Assembly (NCBI GenBank): GCA_025936675.1 | Contig: JAICSX010000004.1 | Span: 1-64,000 of the forward strand | Length of the DNA stretch: 64,000 nt | Direction: 5' to 3' | From: Sphingomonas sp. | GTDB lineage: Bacteria > Pseudomonadota > Alphaproteobacteria > Sphingomonadales > Sphingomonadaceae | Shown: one piece after another, positions 1 to 7,459 of the stretch | Layout: every line of letters starts with the position of its first letter | Position numbering within the stretch: the stretch's first letter is position 1 | The notes under the pieces: generated by a model | Told to the model about the DNA's origin: nothing | The model's input: the letters and a program-made list of their open reading frames with translations, nothing else | The model's database searches: none | Translations under genes and position numbers: made by a program

Positions 1-300
1 CGCTTTACCGGATTTGACGAGCGCGGTGCGGCGATCACTGAGCAGAGTGACAAGCATCCAGCCCTGCGCGCCGTCGGGGTCCTGGATCAGCCGCCAATTC
101 TCATATTTCTTGATCACCCGGATCGGCAGGTCGCGGCGCTGATAAAGCCACACGCCGGGATAGTTCGTGCCGGGGCCGGTGCGGGTCATCGCCTGGCCGC
201 TCGCAATCGACGCCCAGTAAGGCGGCTGCTTGTCCTGCGCGGCCGCGGGAGCGGCAACCGCCCCGATCAGAATTGCCGTGAGTGCCCCGCGCCCGAACAT
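1..300 (-). CDS. Exported SH3-domain protein (C-terminus outside window)
   Basis: Partial gene; about 100 residues are visible. The N-terminus MFGRGALTAILIGAVAAPAAA is a Sec-type signal peptide ending at an A-x-A cleavage site. It is followed by a bacterial SH3-like stretch (RTGPGTNYP, then a run through WRLIQDPDGAQGW), the usual layout of SH3_3/SH3_4 cell-wall-associated proteins. The start ATG overlaps the stop of the upstream flavoprotein gene by one base (TGATG), so the two are probably co-translated. Secretion is well supported; the function is not known. Confidence 0.8.
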   Translation of the reverse strand, partial: MFGRGALTAILIGAVAAPAAAQDKQPPYWASIASGQAMTRTGPGTNYPGVWLYQRRDLPIRVIKKYENWRLIQDPDGAQGWMLVTLLSDRRTALVKSGKA

Positions 301-1706
301 CACGCGCCGGTCAGAATCCTGTCCACGAGCTGCTTCACGGTGGGAACGAAACCGTTGGAATAGAAGGGGTCGCTCTTGAACCGGAACGCCGAGTGGCCGG
401 CGAACATCAGATTGTGCTCGACGGGTCCACCGTGCGCGATGTCCTGCAGCGTCTTCTGGATGCAGAAGCTTCGCGGGTCGGCGAGGCGTCCGGTCGAGTT
501 CTTCTCATTGTCCGCCCAGGACGAGAAAGCGCATTGCGACAGACATCCCATGCATTCGGACTGATCAACGCGGATCTGCTTTTCCTCTTCGGGACGAACG
601 AAGATCAACGTATCGTCCGGCGTCTTCATCGCGTTGGTGAAGCCGCGCGCATACCATTCGCGGGCATGCGTCAAATCGCCCTTGGTCACCCAGAAATTCT
701 TCTTGGTGCCGACGCCGACATCCAACTGGAAATGGTGATCGCCGATCGGGTCCTTGGTGTAGGCTATCTGCCGCTCGCTGCGCGCCTCGAGTTCCCGCAG
801 GAACGGATTGCGCACCGCTGAAGAATAGAAGCCCGTCGGCGAGAAGCGGTGGAGGAGGACGTCGCCCTCCTCGAGCGTCATCAGCCGCGCCTTCCACTCG
901 GGCGGGATCGGGCTCTCCTGCGTCAGCAAAGGCCGCGTTCCGAACTGGAAAATGATCTGGCCGAGCTCGGGATTGTCGATCCAGTTGTCCCACTCGTCGA
1001 GCCGCCACACGCCGCCCGCCATGACGATCGGAACGGTATCGGCGATGCCGTTGTCGCGCATCGTCTGCCGAAGCGCCGCGACGCGGGGATAGGGATCCTG
1101 CGGGGCGCGCGGGTCCTCGGCGTTCGACAGGCCGTTGTGCCCGCCTGCGAGCCACGGATCCTCGTACACCACTGCGGCAAGCCATTCCGCGGCCTTGTGA
1201 TAGGCGCGCTTCCAAAGCGCGCTGAACGCGCGAGCCGAGCTGATGATCGGAAGGTAATTGACGCCGTATGACGCGGCGATCTCGCTCAGCTTGTAGGGCA
1301 TTCCAGCGCCGCAGGTCACACCGCTGACGAGACCCTTGGTGCGTTCCAGAACGCCGTGCAAGACCCGCTGGGCGCCGCCCATCTCCCACAGCACGTTGAT
1401 GTTGATCGCGCCTTTGCCCGAGGCGATGTCGTAGGCGCGCTGGACCTGCGCGACTGCGCCGTCGATCGCATATTTGATTAGTTCCTCATGCCGGTCGCGG
1501 CGCGTCAGCGCCTCATAGACCTGCGGGATGATGCGCCCTTCAGCGTCATAGCTGTCAGCGTTGACGGCGGAGACGGTTCCGATACCACCCGCAGCAGCCC
1601 AGGCGCCGCTGCTGGCGTGATTGGTCGCGCTCACGCCCTTGCCGCCTTCGATCAGCGGCCAGACTTCGCGTCCAGCATAGAGGATCGGCTGGAGGCCCTT
1701 GAACAA
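300..1706 (-). CDS. Nitronate monooxygenase-like FMN oxidoreductase with C-terminal Cys cluster
   Basis: 468-residue TIM-barrel flavoprotein of the nitronate monooxygenase / 2-nitropropane dioxygenase family, which oxidises alkyl nitronates with FMN and O2. Family features visible are the N-terminal PLIEGGKGVSATNH region, SGVTCGAGMP near residue 130, and the phosphate-binding IVMAGGVWR near residue 228 with QFGTRPLL near 254. It is much longer than the usual 320-380 residues. The extra C-terminal part carries C385-x2-C388-x3-C392 and a further C415, resembling the 4Fe-4S ligand pattern of 2,4-dienoyl-CoA reductase and its relatives. Cluster binding is inference. It overlaps the downstream SH3 gene by one base. 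The substrate is unknown; the family name should not be read as proof of nitronate chemistry. Confidence 0.85.
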   Translation of the reverse strand: MFKGLQPILYAGREVWPLIEGGKGVSATNHASSGAWAAAGGIGTVSAVNADSYDAEGRIIPQVYEALTRRDRHEELIKYAIDGAVAQVQRAYDIASGKGAININVLWEMGGAQRVLHGVLERTKGLVSGVTCGAGMPYKLSEIAASYGVNYLPIISSARAFSALWKRAYHKAAEWLAAVVYEDPWLAGGHNGLSNAEDPRAPQDPYPRVAALRQTMRDNGIADTVPIVMAGGVWRLDEWDNWIDNPELGQIIFQFGTRPLLTQESPIPPEWKARLMTLEEGDVLLHRFSPTGFYSSAVRNPFLRELEARSERQIAYTKDPIGDHHFQLDVGVGTKKNFWVTKGDLTHAREWYARGFTNAMKTPDDTLIFVRPEEEKQIRVDQSECMGCLSQCAFSSWADNEKNSTGRLADPRSFCIQKTLQDIAHGGPVEHNLMFAGHSAFRFKSDPFYSNGFVPTVKQLVDRILTGA

Positions 1707-1773
1707 AATGCGTCTCCCGGCGCCGCATGCGCCTCGTCACCGCGCTCTATACCGGCTTAGTTAGCAATGCGCG

Positions 1774-1814
1774 AAAAAAGTTAAGCGGGGCCCCGGACAT
1801 TCCGAAGCCCCGCT
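1774..1814 (-). terminator. Rho-independent terminator of the glycine-zipper gene
   Basis: Perfect 8-bp inverted repeat AGCGGGGC / GCCCCGCT (1784-1791 and 1807-1814) with a 15-nt loop. Read on the minus strand it is followed after four bases by six T residues. It lies about 30 bases beyond the stop of the minus-strand gene at 1843. Confidence 0.8.
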
Positions 1815-1842
1815 CACTTGAGCTCAAAGGTGGATGTTTGGC

Positions 1843-2361
1843 TTAGTAGCCGCAGCTGCTGTTGGCGATTGCACCACCGGCGATTGCGCCGATCGCTGCG
1901 CCGAGAAGCGCTCCGCCTGCGCCATTGCCGTGCCGGTAGCGGCCGTAGCGGTAGCTGTAGTGGCCGCCGTTCGCGACCGAGCTGCCGATCACGGCACCGG
2001 CCACGCCGCCGATCGCTGCGCCGGCCGCGGTGTTGTTGCCGCAATAGCCGTTGTAGCCATAGCCGCGGTAGCCGTTGTACCCGTAACCATACGCCGGATA
2101 CCCGTAACCATAGCTATAGGCGGGAGAGCCATAGCCGTAGTTGTAGGCTGGATAGCCGTAGCCATAAGCAGGATAGCCGTAGCCATAACCGTACGGCGAA
2201 CCGACACCGACGGAGATCACCGTCCGCGTGCGGGGATAGGCATAGCCGTAGCTGCGGTAGCCGTAGCTGGAATAACCATAATGATGACGCGCATCGGCTG
2301 CCGTCGCCGGAAGTGCGACCAGGCTTGCCGCCGAAAGCGCGAGCAATGCTTTGTTGAACAT
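1843..2361 (-). CDS. Exported Tyr/Gly-rich glycine-zipper protein
   Basis: 172 residues. A signal peptide ends near TAADA (residues 20-24). Next come about 80 residues of imperfect YGYGYPAYGYG repeats, then a glycine-zipper segment (AAGAAIGGVAGAVIGSS, later GALLGAAIGAIAGGAIANS), as in YMGG / 2TM glycine-zipper outer-membrane proteins. Two cysteines flank the zipper (C107 region and the penultimate CGY). The gene has its own terminator downstream. It probably sits in or under the outer membrane; no enzymatic role can be assigned. At DNA level the Tyr/Gly part is a degenerate short repeat. Confidence 0.8.
   Translation of the reverse strand: MFNKALLALSAASLVALPATAADARHHYGYSSYGYRSYGYAYPRTRTVISVGVGSPYGYGYGYPAYGYGYPAYNYGYGSPAYSYGYGYPAYGYGYNGYRGYGYNGYCGNNTAAGAAIGGVAGAVIGSSVANGGHYSYRYGRYRHGNGAGGALLGAAIGAIAGGAIANSSCGY
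2055..2285 (-). repeat. Degenerate Tyr/Gly codon repeat
   Basis: The segment is built from many imperfect copies of a unit reading ccgtagccataagc / ccgtaaccat on the plus strand, which encodes YGY and YPAYGYG on the minus strand. It is codon-level low complexity inside the glycine-zipper gene; copy number could vary by slippage. Confidence 0.6.
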
Positions 2362-2486
2362 CGAAATACTCCTCGATCGAGACTCCGGCCGCTCAAGACA
2401 CGCGCGGCCCTGTGATCAAGAAATTACACTTCACAAGCTGTCGCGGTTCTGAACGTTCCGGTCAGGAATCGATAAGCCTGCCTATC

Positions 2487-2520
2487 AACCGCAGAGCGGC
2501 CTTCTTACGCCTCTGCGGTT
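2487..2520 (-). terminator. Hairpin overlapping the 3' end of nadC
   Basis: Perfect 10-bp inverted repeat AACCGCAGAG (2487-2496) / CTCTGCGGTT (2511-2520). The nadC stop codon lies in the 14-nt loop, so the last codons form one arm. There is no clear T run after it on the minus strand, so efficient intrinsic termination is uncertain; it may instead protect the transcript end. Confidence 0.55.
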
Positions 2521-3368
2521 GCCTGCACGAGCGAATAGTCCAGGCCGATGTCGACCGCCGGAGCCGACTGCGTGATGCGGCCCAAGGAGATGAAATCGAC
2601 ACCCGTTTCGGCAAGAGAGCGGATGGTCTCGAACGTCACGCCGCCGGACGCCTCGAGCGGGACGCGGCCCTCGACGAGCCGCACCGCTTCGCGCAGCTGC
2701 GCCGGGTCCATATTGTCGAGCAGCAGCCGGTCGGCGCCCGCTGAGAGCGCGGGCTCGATCTGGTCGATCCGGTCGACCTCGACTTGCACTTGAAAGCCGG
2801 TGTTGGCCGCCTTTGCGCGGCGCACCGCTTCGGCGACCCCGCCGCAGACGGCGACATGGTTGTCCTTGATCAGCACGCCGTCGTCGAGCCGCATGCGATG
2901 GTTTTGCGCGCCGCCCATCCGCGCGGCATATTTCTCGAGCACGCGAAGTCCGGGAATGGTCTTTCGAGTATCGAGAAGAATCGTGCCCGTGCCGGCAATC
3001 GCATCGACATATCGGCGCGTCAGCGTCGCGATTCCCGACAGATGCTGCAGCGTATTGAGCGCCGGGCGCTCGGCCGTAAGCATCGCGCGCGCATTCCCCG
3101 ACATGCGCATGAGCGTCGTTCCATGCTCGACGCGCTCGCCGTCGGAAACGAGCAACTCGATCCCGACCTTCGAATCGAGTGCGCGGAAGAAGGCTGCGGC
3201 AATTTCCAGCCCGGCAACGACGATCTGCTGACGTGCGTTCATCTCCGCGGTGAATCGCGCGTCTTCCGGGATGGTCGCCTTCGACGTCACATCGCCGTCG
3301 CGGCCGAGATCTTCCGCAAAGACCCGGCTGACGAATTCGTGGATGTCGAAGCCGTCGGGAAGCGCCAT
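2505..3368 (-). CDS. nadC: Quinolinate phosphoribosyltransferase (carboxylating)
   Basis: 287 residues, the normal length. It converts quinolinate and PRPP to nicotinate mononucleotide, CO2 and PPi in de novo NAD synthesis; cytoplasmic. Diagnostic segments are AERPALNTLQHLSGIATLTRRYVD near 100, LLDTRKTIPGLRVLEKYA near 130 (the conserved DTRKTxPGLR), and KDNH near 172. The barrel end LEASGGVTFETIRSLAETGVDFISLG carries the phosphate-binding region. It is the last gene of a long minus-strand run, 38 bases after the phosphoesterase. nadA and nadB are not in the window. Confidence 0.97.
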   Translation of the reverse strand: MALPDGFDIHEFVSRVFAEDLGRDGDVTSKATIPEDARFTAEMNARQQIVVAGLEIAAAFFRALDSKVGIELLVSDGERVEHGTTLMRMSGNARAMLTAERPALNTLQHLSGIATLTRRYVDAIAGTGTILLDTRKTIPGLRVLEKYAARMGGAQNHRMRLDDGVLIKDNHVAVCGGVAEAVRRAKAANTGFQVQVEVDRIDQIEPALSAGADRLLLDNMDPAQLREAVRLVEGRVPLEASGGVTFETIRSLAETGVDFISLGRITQSAPAVDIGLDYSLVQATAEA

Positions 3369-3406
3369 GCGCTGCCTCTAGGCGAGCAGATGCGCCGCGG
3401 ACAAGC

Positions 3407-4240
3407 TCAGTGCGCAGGCTCTGCAGCCTGCCGCAGCTTCCACCTGCCGTTTTGCCATTCGTAACGGCTAGCGTCCTTCGCTTCGAACGCGTCGTCGCTC
3501 CAGCCGTGAACGGTGATGACAACGCTTCCCTCAGTCACGTCGATCACGTTGAAGCTCTGCTCTTGTTCGCGTACCCGCGTCGACGTCGCCGTCCCCGCTT
3601 GCACGACCAGAACGCCGCCCGCTCGCGTCACGAGGTCGCTCGCGTCCTGGCTCGACGCATGATGATTGTGGCCGGCGAGCAGCATGTCGACGCCCGACTC
3701 TTCGACGGCGTCGAGCGCCATCTCCTGGCGGCCGATCGCGCGCTCGATCTCCTCGCCGACCTGCAGCGCGAGCAATGGATGGTGAGTAACGAGTATTCGA
3801 ACGGAATTGCTCGGCGTTCGAGCAAAGGTCTCGCGGATGAACTGGACCTGGTCCTTGTTGATCCGGCCGTCCTTGAACGTGAGCGAGCGCGCGGTGTTGA
3901 TGCCGAGAACCGCGACCCCCGGGAGCTCGATGAAAGGGCATAGGCTCTCGTCGATGAAGCGGCGGTAGCGGGCAAGCGGAGACAGGAAACGCCGCAGCAC
4001 GTCGTAGAGCGGCACGTCGTGGTTTCCCGGAACGCCGAGCACTTCGTGACCGCTGTCGCGCAGGTGCTCGAGGAAAAGGCACGCCTCCTTGAACTGTTCG
4101 GTCTTCGCCCGCTGCGTGAAATCGCCGCTGATGACGACCAAATCGGGCTTCAGTTCGTTGACCTGGCGTTCGACCGCCTCGACGAGATCCTCGTCATGCG
4201 CCCCAAAATGCAGGTCGGAAAGATGGACGAGCCGCGCCAT
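3407..4240 (-). CDS. Calcineurin-like metallophosphoesterase
   Basis: 277 residues. The dinuclear-metal motifs of the family are present in order: DLHFG (D-x-H) near residue 10, SGDFTQR (GD) near 40, GNHDVP near 74, TGHHPLL-type H near 155 (seen as VTHHPLL) and GHNHHASS (GH-x-H) near 194. These fit class III cyclic-nucleotide-phosphodiesterase-like or Mn2+/Fe2+ phosphodiesterases. The start is the ATG giving MARLVHLSDLH; a TTG two codons upstream is less likely. It lies between a Nudix gene and nadC with short gaps, suggesting one transcript. The substrate is not predictable. Confidence 0.88.
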   Translation of the reverse strand: MARLVHLSDLHFGAHDEDLVEAVERQVNELKPDLVVISGDFTQRAKTEQFKEACLFLEHLRDSGHEVLGVPGNHDVPLYDVLRRFLSPLARYRRFIDESLCPFIELPGVAVLGINTARSLTFKDGRINKDQVQFIRETFARTPSNSVRILVTHHPLLALQVGEEIERAIGRQEMALDAVEESGVDMLLAGHNHHASSQDASDLVTRAGGVLVVQAGTATSTRVREQEQSFNVIDVTEGSVVITVHGWSDDAFEAKDASRYEWQNGRWKLRQAAEPAH

Positions 4241-4270
4241 GGCCAATGAACGCGGGTTAAGCGCGAGAGT

Positions 4271-4786
4271 TCAGTAGTTCAGCAGCAACAGCAGCTTCGC
4301 GTCGACACCTATCCCCTCGGCTCGCTTCTCCTCGATGAAGTTCTGCACCTCGGCCCGAGGGACCAGATGCACAGCAATATCCTCGCTGTGGTTTCCACCG
4401 CCCTCTCCGACCTTGCGGACGCCGTGCGCGCGGACGATCGTGAAGGCTTCCGCGAGCATTCCGGGTGACGAATAAAATTCGCCGAGCCGCTCGATGCGCT
4501 CGGCAGTGAAGCCGGTCTCTTCCTCGAGTTCCTTCACGGCCGTTGACTCAACCGTCGCCTCGGGATCCTCGTCGCCGACCAGGCCAGCCGGAAGCTCGAT
4601 GCAGCGGCAGTCGGGAGCGACGCGAGGCTGCTCAACCAAGATCACTTTGCCCTCGTGCTCGGCGAGAATGACCACCGCGCCGATGTTTCGCGAGCGGCTA
4701 GCATATTCCCATTTGCCGCGGCGGAGAGCCCTTACGAACTTGCCCTCCCACATGACTTCGACGGGAGGCAGATCATCCAAATTCAT
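4271..4786 (-). CDS. Nudix hydrolase, ADP-ribose pyrophosphatase type
   Basis: 171 residues. The Nudix box runs from G68 (AGLVGDEDPE) to KELEEETGF near 93. Compared with the canonical G-x5-E-x7-REUxEExGU it is three residues longer and has Lys where Arg is usual. A proline in SSPGM lies 15 residues after the box, a hallmark of ADP-ribose / ADP-sugar pyrophosphatases, which hydrolyse ADP-ribose to AMP and ribose-5-phosphate. The start ATG overlaps the stop of the upstream TPM gene (ATGA). The substrate class is well supported; the exact substrate is inference. Confidence 0.85.
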   Translation of the reverse strand: MNLDDLPPVEVMWEGKFVRALRRGKWEYASRSRNIGAVVILAEHEGKVILVEQPRVAPDCRCIELPAGLVGDEDPEATVESTAVKELEEETGFTAERIERLGEFYSSPGMLAEAFTIVRAHGVRKVGEGGGNHSEDIAVHLVPRAEVQNFIEEKRAEGIGVDAKLLLLLNY

Positions 4787-5460
4787 AGTTCGATCAGCTT
4801 GTCCGGTATCTCGTTGCTGTCATCCGCCGAGCGAGGGAAATGCTCGGCGAGCACCGCACCAACGCGCTCGATCGCGGCAACGATCCCGTCGCCTGCGCGC
4901 CCCTCGCGGACTTGCTCGATCAGCACATGCATTGCCTCGCCCCAGGTATGCTCGTCGGTCAGCTTGTGGATGGCTTCGTCAGCGACGATCTCGGCGCGCC
5001 GCTCGGCAAGCGACAAGTAAATCAGGACCCCGGTCTTGTGGGCGGTGCGGCCCGCTGCAGCGGCCTGGAAGATCGCGATCGCGCGGCGTCGGACTCGCCG
5101 GTGCTTGGTCGCTGGAGGGGTCAGGAACAGCCGCAGTGGCATCCATTTCAGGATCAGAAGCGCAACCGTGAACTTCAGCGCAGCGAAGAACATCAGCAAC
5201 GTCAGCAGCTCGCTCATGGTCGGATCGGGAGACCAGCCGCCGAACAGGAAATCGTACCACCAGATGAGCGCCGTCGGGCTCCAGGCGGCCCAGGCGAGCA
5301 CTGCAAAGAGCGGCACTAGGGCCCAGTGAAGCGCGACGTCATGATAGGCATCGCTGATCGGTGTAGTGACCGCAACGATCTCGCCGCTGGTCTTTGCTTC
5401 TGCCGCGGCGATGGCTGCCGAGACTTTTTCGCGGTCGGCTTCGGTGAGTTGCATCACCAT
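4783..5460 (-). CDS. TPM-domain membrane protein, short form
   Basis: 225 residues. An N-terminal part ADREKVSAAIAAAEAKTSGEIV is followed by hydrophobic segments (about residues 42-62 and 83-105) and the rest of a TPM (TLP18.3/Psb32/MOLO-1) domain with GVLIYLSLAERRAEIVAD near 150. Genes of this type usually follow a LemA and a larger TPM gene, as here. Two starts are possible: ATG at 5460 (7-base overlap with the upstream gene) or ATG at 5454, which makes a TGATG junction. Role unknown; family members are linked to envelope or photosystem maintenance. Confidence 0.85.
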   Translation of the reverse strand: MVMQLTEADREKVSAAIAAAEAKTSGEIVAVTTPISDAYHDVALHWALVPLFAVLAWAAWSPTALIWWYDFLFGGWSPDPTMSELLTLLMFFAALKFTVALLILKWMPLRLFLTPPATKHRRVRRRAIAIFQAAAAGRTAHKTGVLIYLSLAERRAEIVADEAIHKLTDEHTWGEAMHVLIEQVREGRAGDGIVAAIERVGAVLAEHFPRSADDSNEIPDKLIEL

Positions 5461-6287
5461 CCGCCCGACGCTCCGCCGCCGCCGAAGGAGCCGCCGCCGC
5501 CGGAGAAGCCGCCGAAGCCGCCTCCCCCGCCAAAGCCACCGCCGCCGCCTCCGCCCCAGCTGCTTCCGCCGCCGCCCCAGCCGCCGCGCGAGCGATTATT
5601 GAGCGAGTTCAGCGCCCATAGCGCAACCCATGGGCTGATCCCCCCGCCGCGCCTTCGGTAGCGGCGGCCGAAACCGCGCCGGAGGTGCGACAACACGACG
5701 AAGCCGAACACCATCAGCCAGAAGAAGAAAGGCAGCGGATTGCCGCCCGAATGCTGCCGCTGCTGCTGCGCCTGCTGTGCGGCCGCGACATTCTTCGCCG
5801 CCTCGTCCGGCGACAGGCTCATTTGCTTGATGATGGCGTCGGCGCCGGCCTCGATCCCGCCACCCATGTCACCCTGTTTGAAGCGCGGTGTAATGTCCTC
5901 TCTGATAATCAGGCCCGACATGGCGTCCGTAAGGTACGGCGTTGCGCCATAGCCTACTTCGATCCGTACCTTGTGCTCAGTCGGCGCGACCAGCAGGATG
6001 ACGCCATTGTCCTTGCCCTTCTGCCCGATCCCCCAAGCGCGGCCGAGGCGATAGCCGTAATCCTCGATCGGATAGCCCTGCAGGCTCGGCACCGTGGCGA
6101 TGACCAGCTGCGCGCCCTTCGATGCCTCGAGCGCCGCCGACTTACTCGTGAGGTCCTGGACCTGCTCGGCGTTCAGGATATGCGCGTCGTCCACCACGCG
6201 GCCGGTGAGCTGCGGAAAGGTCTGCGCGTACGCAGGCGCTGCAAGCGCGAACAGCGCCAGCAAGAAGGCGCCGAAGAGGTGTTTCAC
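5454..6287 (-). CDS. TPM-domain protein with Gly-rich tail (YgcG family)
   Basis: 277 residues. Signal peptide (VKHLFGAFLLALFALAAPAYA), then a TPM domain (TGRVVDDAHIL, LVIATVPSLQGYPIEDYGYRL, GKDNGVILLVAP, RIEVGYG). A transmembrane helix near residue 190 (LPFFFWLMVFGFVVL) precedes a C-terminal poly-Gly/Ser tail ending SGGW. I chose the GTG at 6287 because it sits one base after the lemA stop (TGA-G-GTG); the longer ORF would overlap lemA by about 100 bases. The LemA/TPM pairing is a conserved neighbourhood in bacteria. The tail produces a spurious Pro-rich ORF on the other strand. Confidence 0.87.
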   Translation of the reverse strand: MKHLFGAFLLALFALAAPAYAQTFPQLTGRVVDDAHILNAEQVQDLTSKSAALEASKGAQLVIATVPSLQGYPIEDYGYRLGRAWGIGQKGKDNGVILLVAPTEHKVRIEVGYGATPYLTDAMSGLIIREDITPRFKQGDMGGGIEAGADAIIKQMSLSPDEAAKNVAAAQQAQQQRQHSGGNPLPFFFWLMVFGFVVLSHLRRGFGRRYRRRGGGISPWVALWALNSLNNRSRGGWGGGGSSWGGGGGGGFGGGGGFGGFSGGGGSFGGGGASGGW

Positions 6288-6288
6288 C

Positions 6289-6888
6289 TCAGCTGCCGTT
6301 GCCGAAATTGACGCTTGGTGCGGTCTGCGCTTGCGTGGACGCTTCGAACGGCACCTTGGGCTTGGCGCCATAGAAGACCTTGGCGCCAATCGCGGTCGGG
6401 AAGGTGCGGATCAAAGTATTATACTGCCGCACGCTTTCATTATAATCGCGGCGCGACACCTCGATCCGGTTCTCGGTCCCTTCGAGCTGGTCCTGCAGCG
6501 CCATGAAGTTCTGGTTCGACTTCAGGTCCGGATAAGCTTCCTGAAGCCGCTGCAACGGGATGATCGCCTGGGTCAGCCGACCCTGCGCATCGTTGAAGGC
6601 CTTGACCTTGGCCGGGTCGCTGAGGTCGGCGGCGCTCAGGTGAACGGCGGTCGCGTCGGCGCGCGCCTGGGTCACCCCGATCAGCACGCTCTTTTCCTGG
6701 GCGGCATAACCCTTCACCGTTTCGACCAGGTTCGGAATGAGATCCGCGCGGCGCTGGTAATCGGCCTGGAGGTTGGCCCAGGCCGCGTTGACCTTCTCGT
6801 CCGATGTCGGGACGCTGTTGATCCCGCAACCGGCGAGCGAAATGGCGGCAAGCGGTGCCAGTAAACCGAAACGGCGAAGTGCGGTCAT
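6289..6888 (-). CDS. LemA family lipoprotein
   Basis: 199 residues. The signal sequence ends in the lipobox LAGC, so the mature protein should be lipid-anchored. The body is the LemA four-helix domain: NAAWANLQADYQRRADLIPNLVETVKGYAAQEK, then LTQAIIPLQRLQEAYPDLKSNQNF and NRIEVSRRDYNESVRQYN are typical. The start is the ATG at 6888, preceded by GGAGGGG; a GTG four codons upstream overlaps that Shine-Dalgarno. It heads the LemA-TPM-TPM-Nudix-phosphoesterase-nadC run. Function unknown beyond envelope association. Confidence 0.92.
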   Translation of the reverse strand: MTALRRFGLLAPLAAISLAGCGINSVPTSDEKVNAAWANLQADYQRRADLIPNLVETVKGYAAQEKSVLIGVTQARADATAVHLSAADLSDPAKVKAFNDAQGRLTQAIIPLQRLQEAYPDLKSNQNFMALQDQLEGTENRIEVSRRDYNESVRQYNTLIRTFPTAIGAKVFYGAKPKVPFEASTQAQTAPSVNFGNGS

Positions 6889-7036
6889 GTGCCCCTCCAC
6901 TGGTAGGTCGCCGTTAATTAGAGATACGGCCGTTGGCTTTCAATAAGCTGTCTTAATTTAATAAGACAGCAGCGCTGATGCTGCCAAATGGTCGTGACTT
7001 CGCTATGTCGGCCCTCCGACATCATAGGGACCAGCC

Positions 7037-7459
7037 ATGCTGAAGGACTTCAAAGCGTTCATCGCCAAGGGAAATGTGCTCGACCTCGCGGTCGCGGTGA
7101 TCATCGGCGCGGCCTTCGCCAAAATCGTCACCAGCCTCACGGACGACATCATCATGCCGATCGTCGGCAAGATTTTCGGCGGCCTCGATTTCTCGAGCCA
7201 CTTCCTTCTGCTCGGCCCCGTCCCCGCCGACTACCACGGCTCGATGACCGACTATGCGGCGCTCAAGAAAGCCGGCGCGCCGGTGCTCGGCTGGGGCCAG
7301 TTCGTGACCGAGGTGGTCAGCTTCCTCATCCTCGCTTTCATCATCTTCCTGATGGTGCGCTGGGCGACGAAGCTGATGAAGAAGCCAGAGGAGGCGGCCG
7401 CCGGGCCGACAGAGATCGAGCTGCTCACAGAGATCCGTGACGAGCTGAGGAAGCGCTAA
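7037..7459 (+). CDS. mscL: Large-conductance mechanosensitive channel
   Basis: 140 residues, normal length. An inner-membrane pentameric channel that opens under membrane tension and releases solutes on hypo-osmotic shock. The N-terminal helix MLKDFKAFIAKGNVLDLAVAVIIG with the pore-lining first membrane helix, DDIIMPIVG, the loop, a second membrane helix (VSFLILAFIIFLMV) and the C-terminal acidic/basic helix (EIELLTEIRDELRKR) all match. Its last four bases overlap the convergent lipoprotein gene, so neither has an intergenic terminator. Confidence 0.97.
   Translation: MLKDFKAFIAKGNVLDLAVAVIIGAAFAKIVTSLTDDIIMPIVGKIFGGLDFSSHFLLLGPVPADYHGSMTDYAALKKAGAPVLGWGQFVTEVVSFLILAFIIFLMVRWATKLMKKPEEAAAGPTEIELLTEIRDELRKR

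Noticed and set aside
2055..2285. CRISPR-like repeat array
   Set aside because: Repeats are degenerate, in frame with a Tyr/Gly protein and have no unique spacers.
1814..2415. Plus-strand Arg/Ser- or Ala/Val-rich ORFs across the glycine-zipper gene
   Set aside because: Reverse reading of a Tyr/Gly repeat; there is no ribosome site and the minus frame has signal peptide and terminator.
5326..5661. Pro-rich plus-strand ORF opposite the TPM protein tail
   Set aside because: It is the antisense of a poly-Gly/Ser C-terminal tail, which explains the proline runs.
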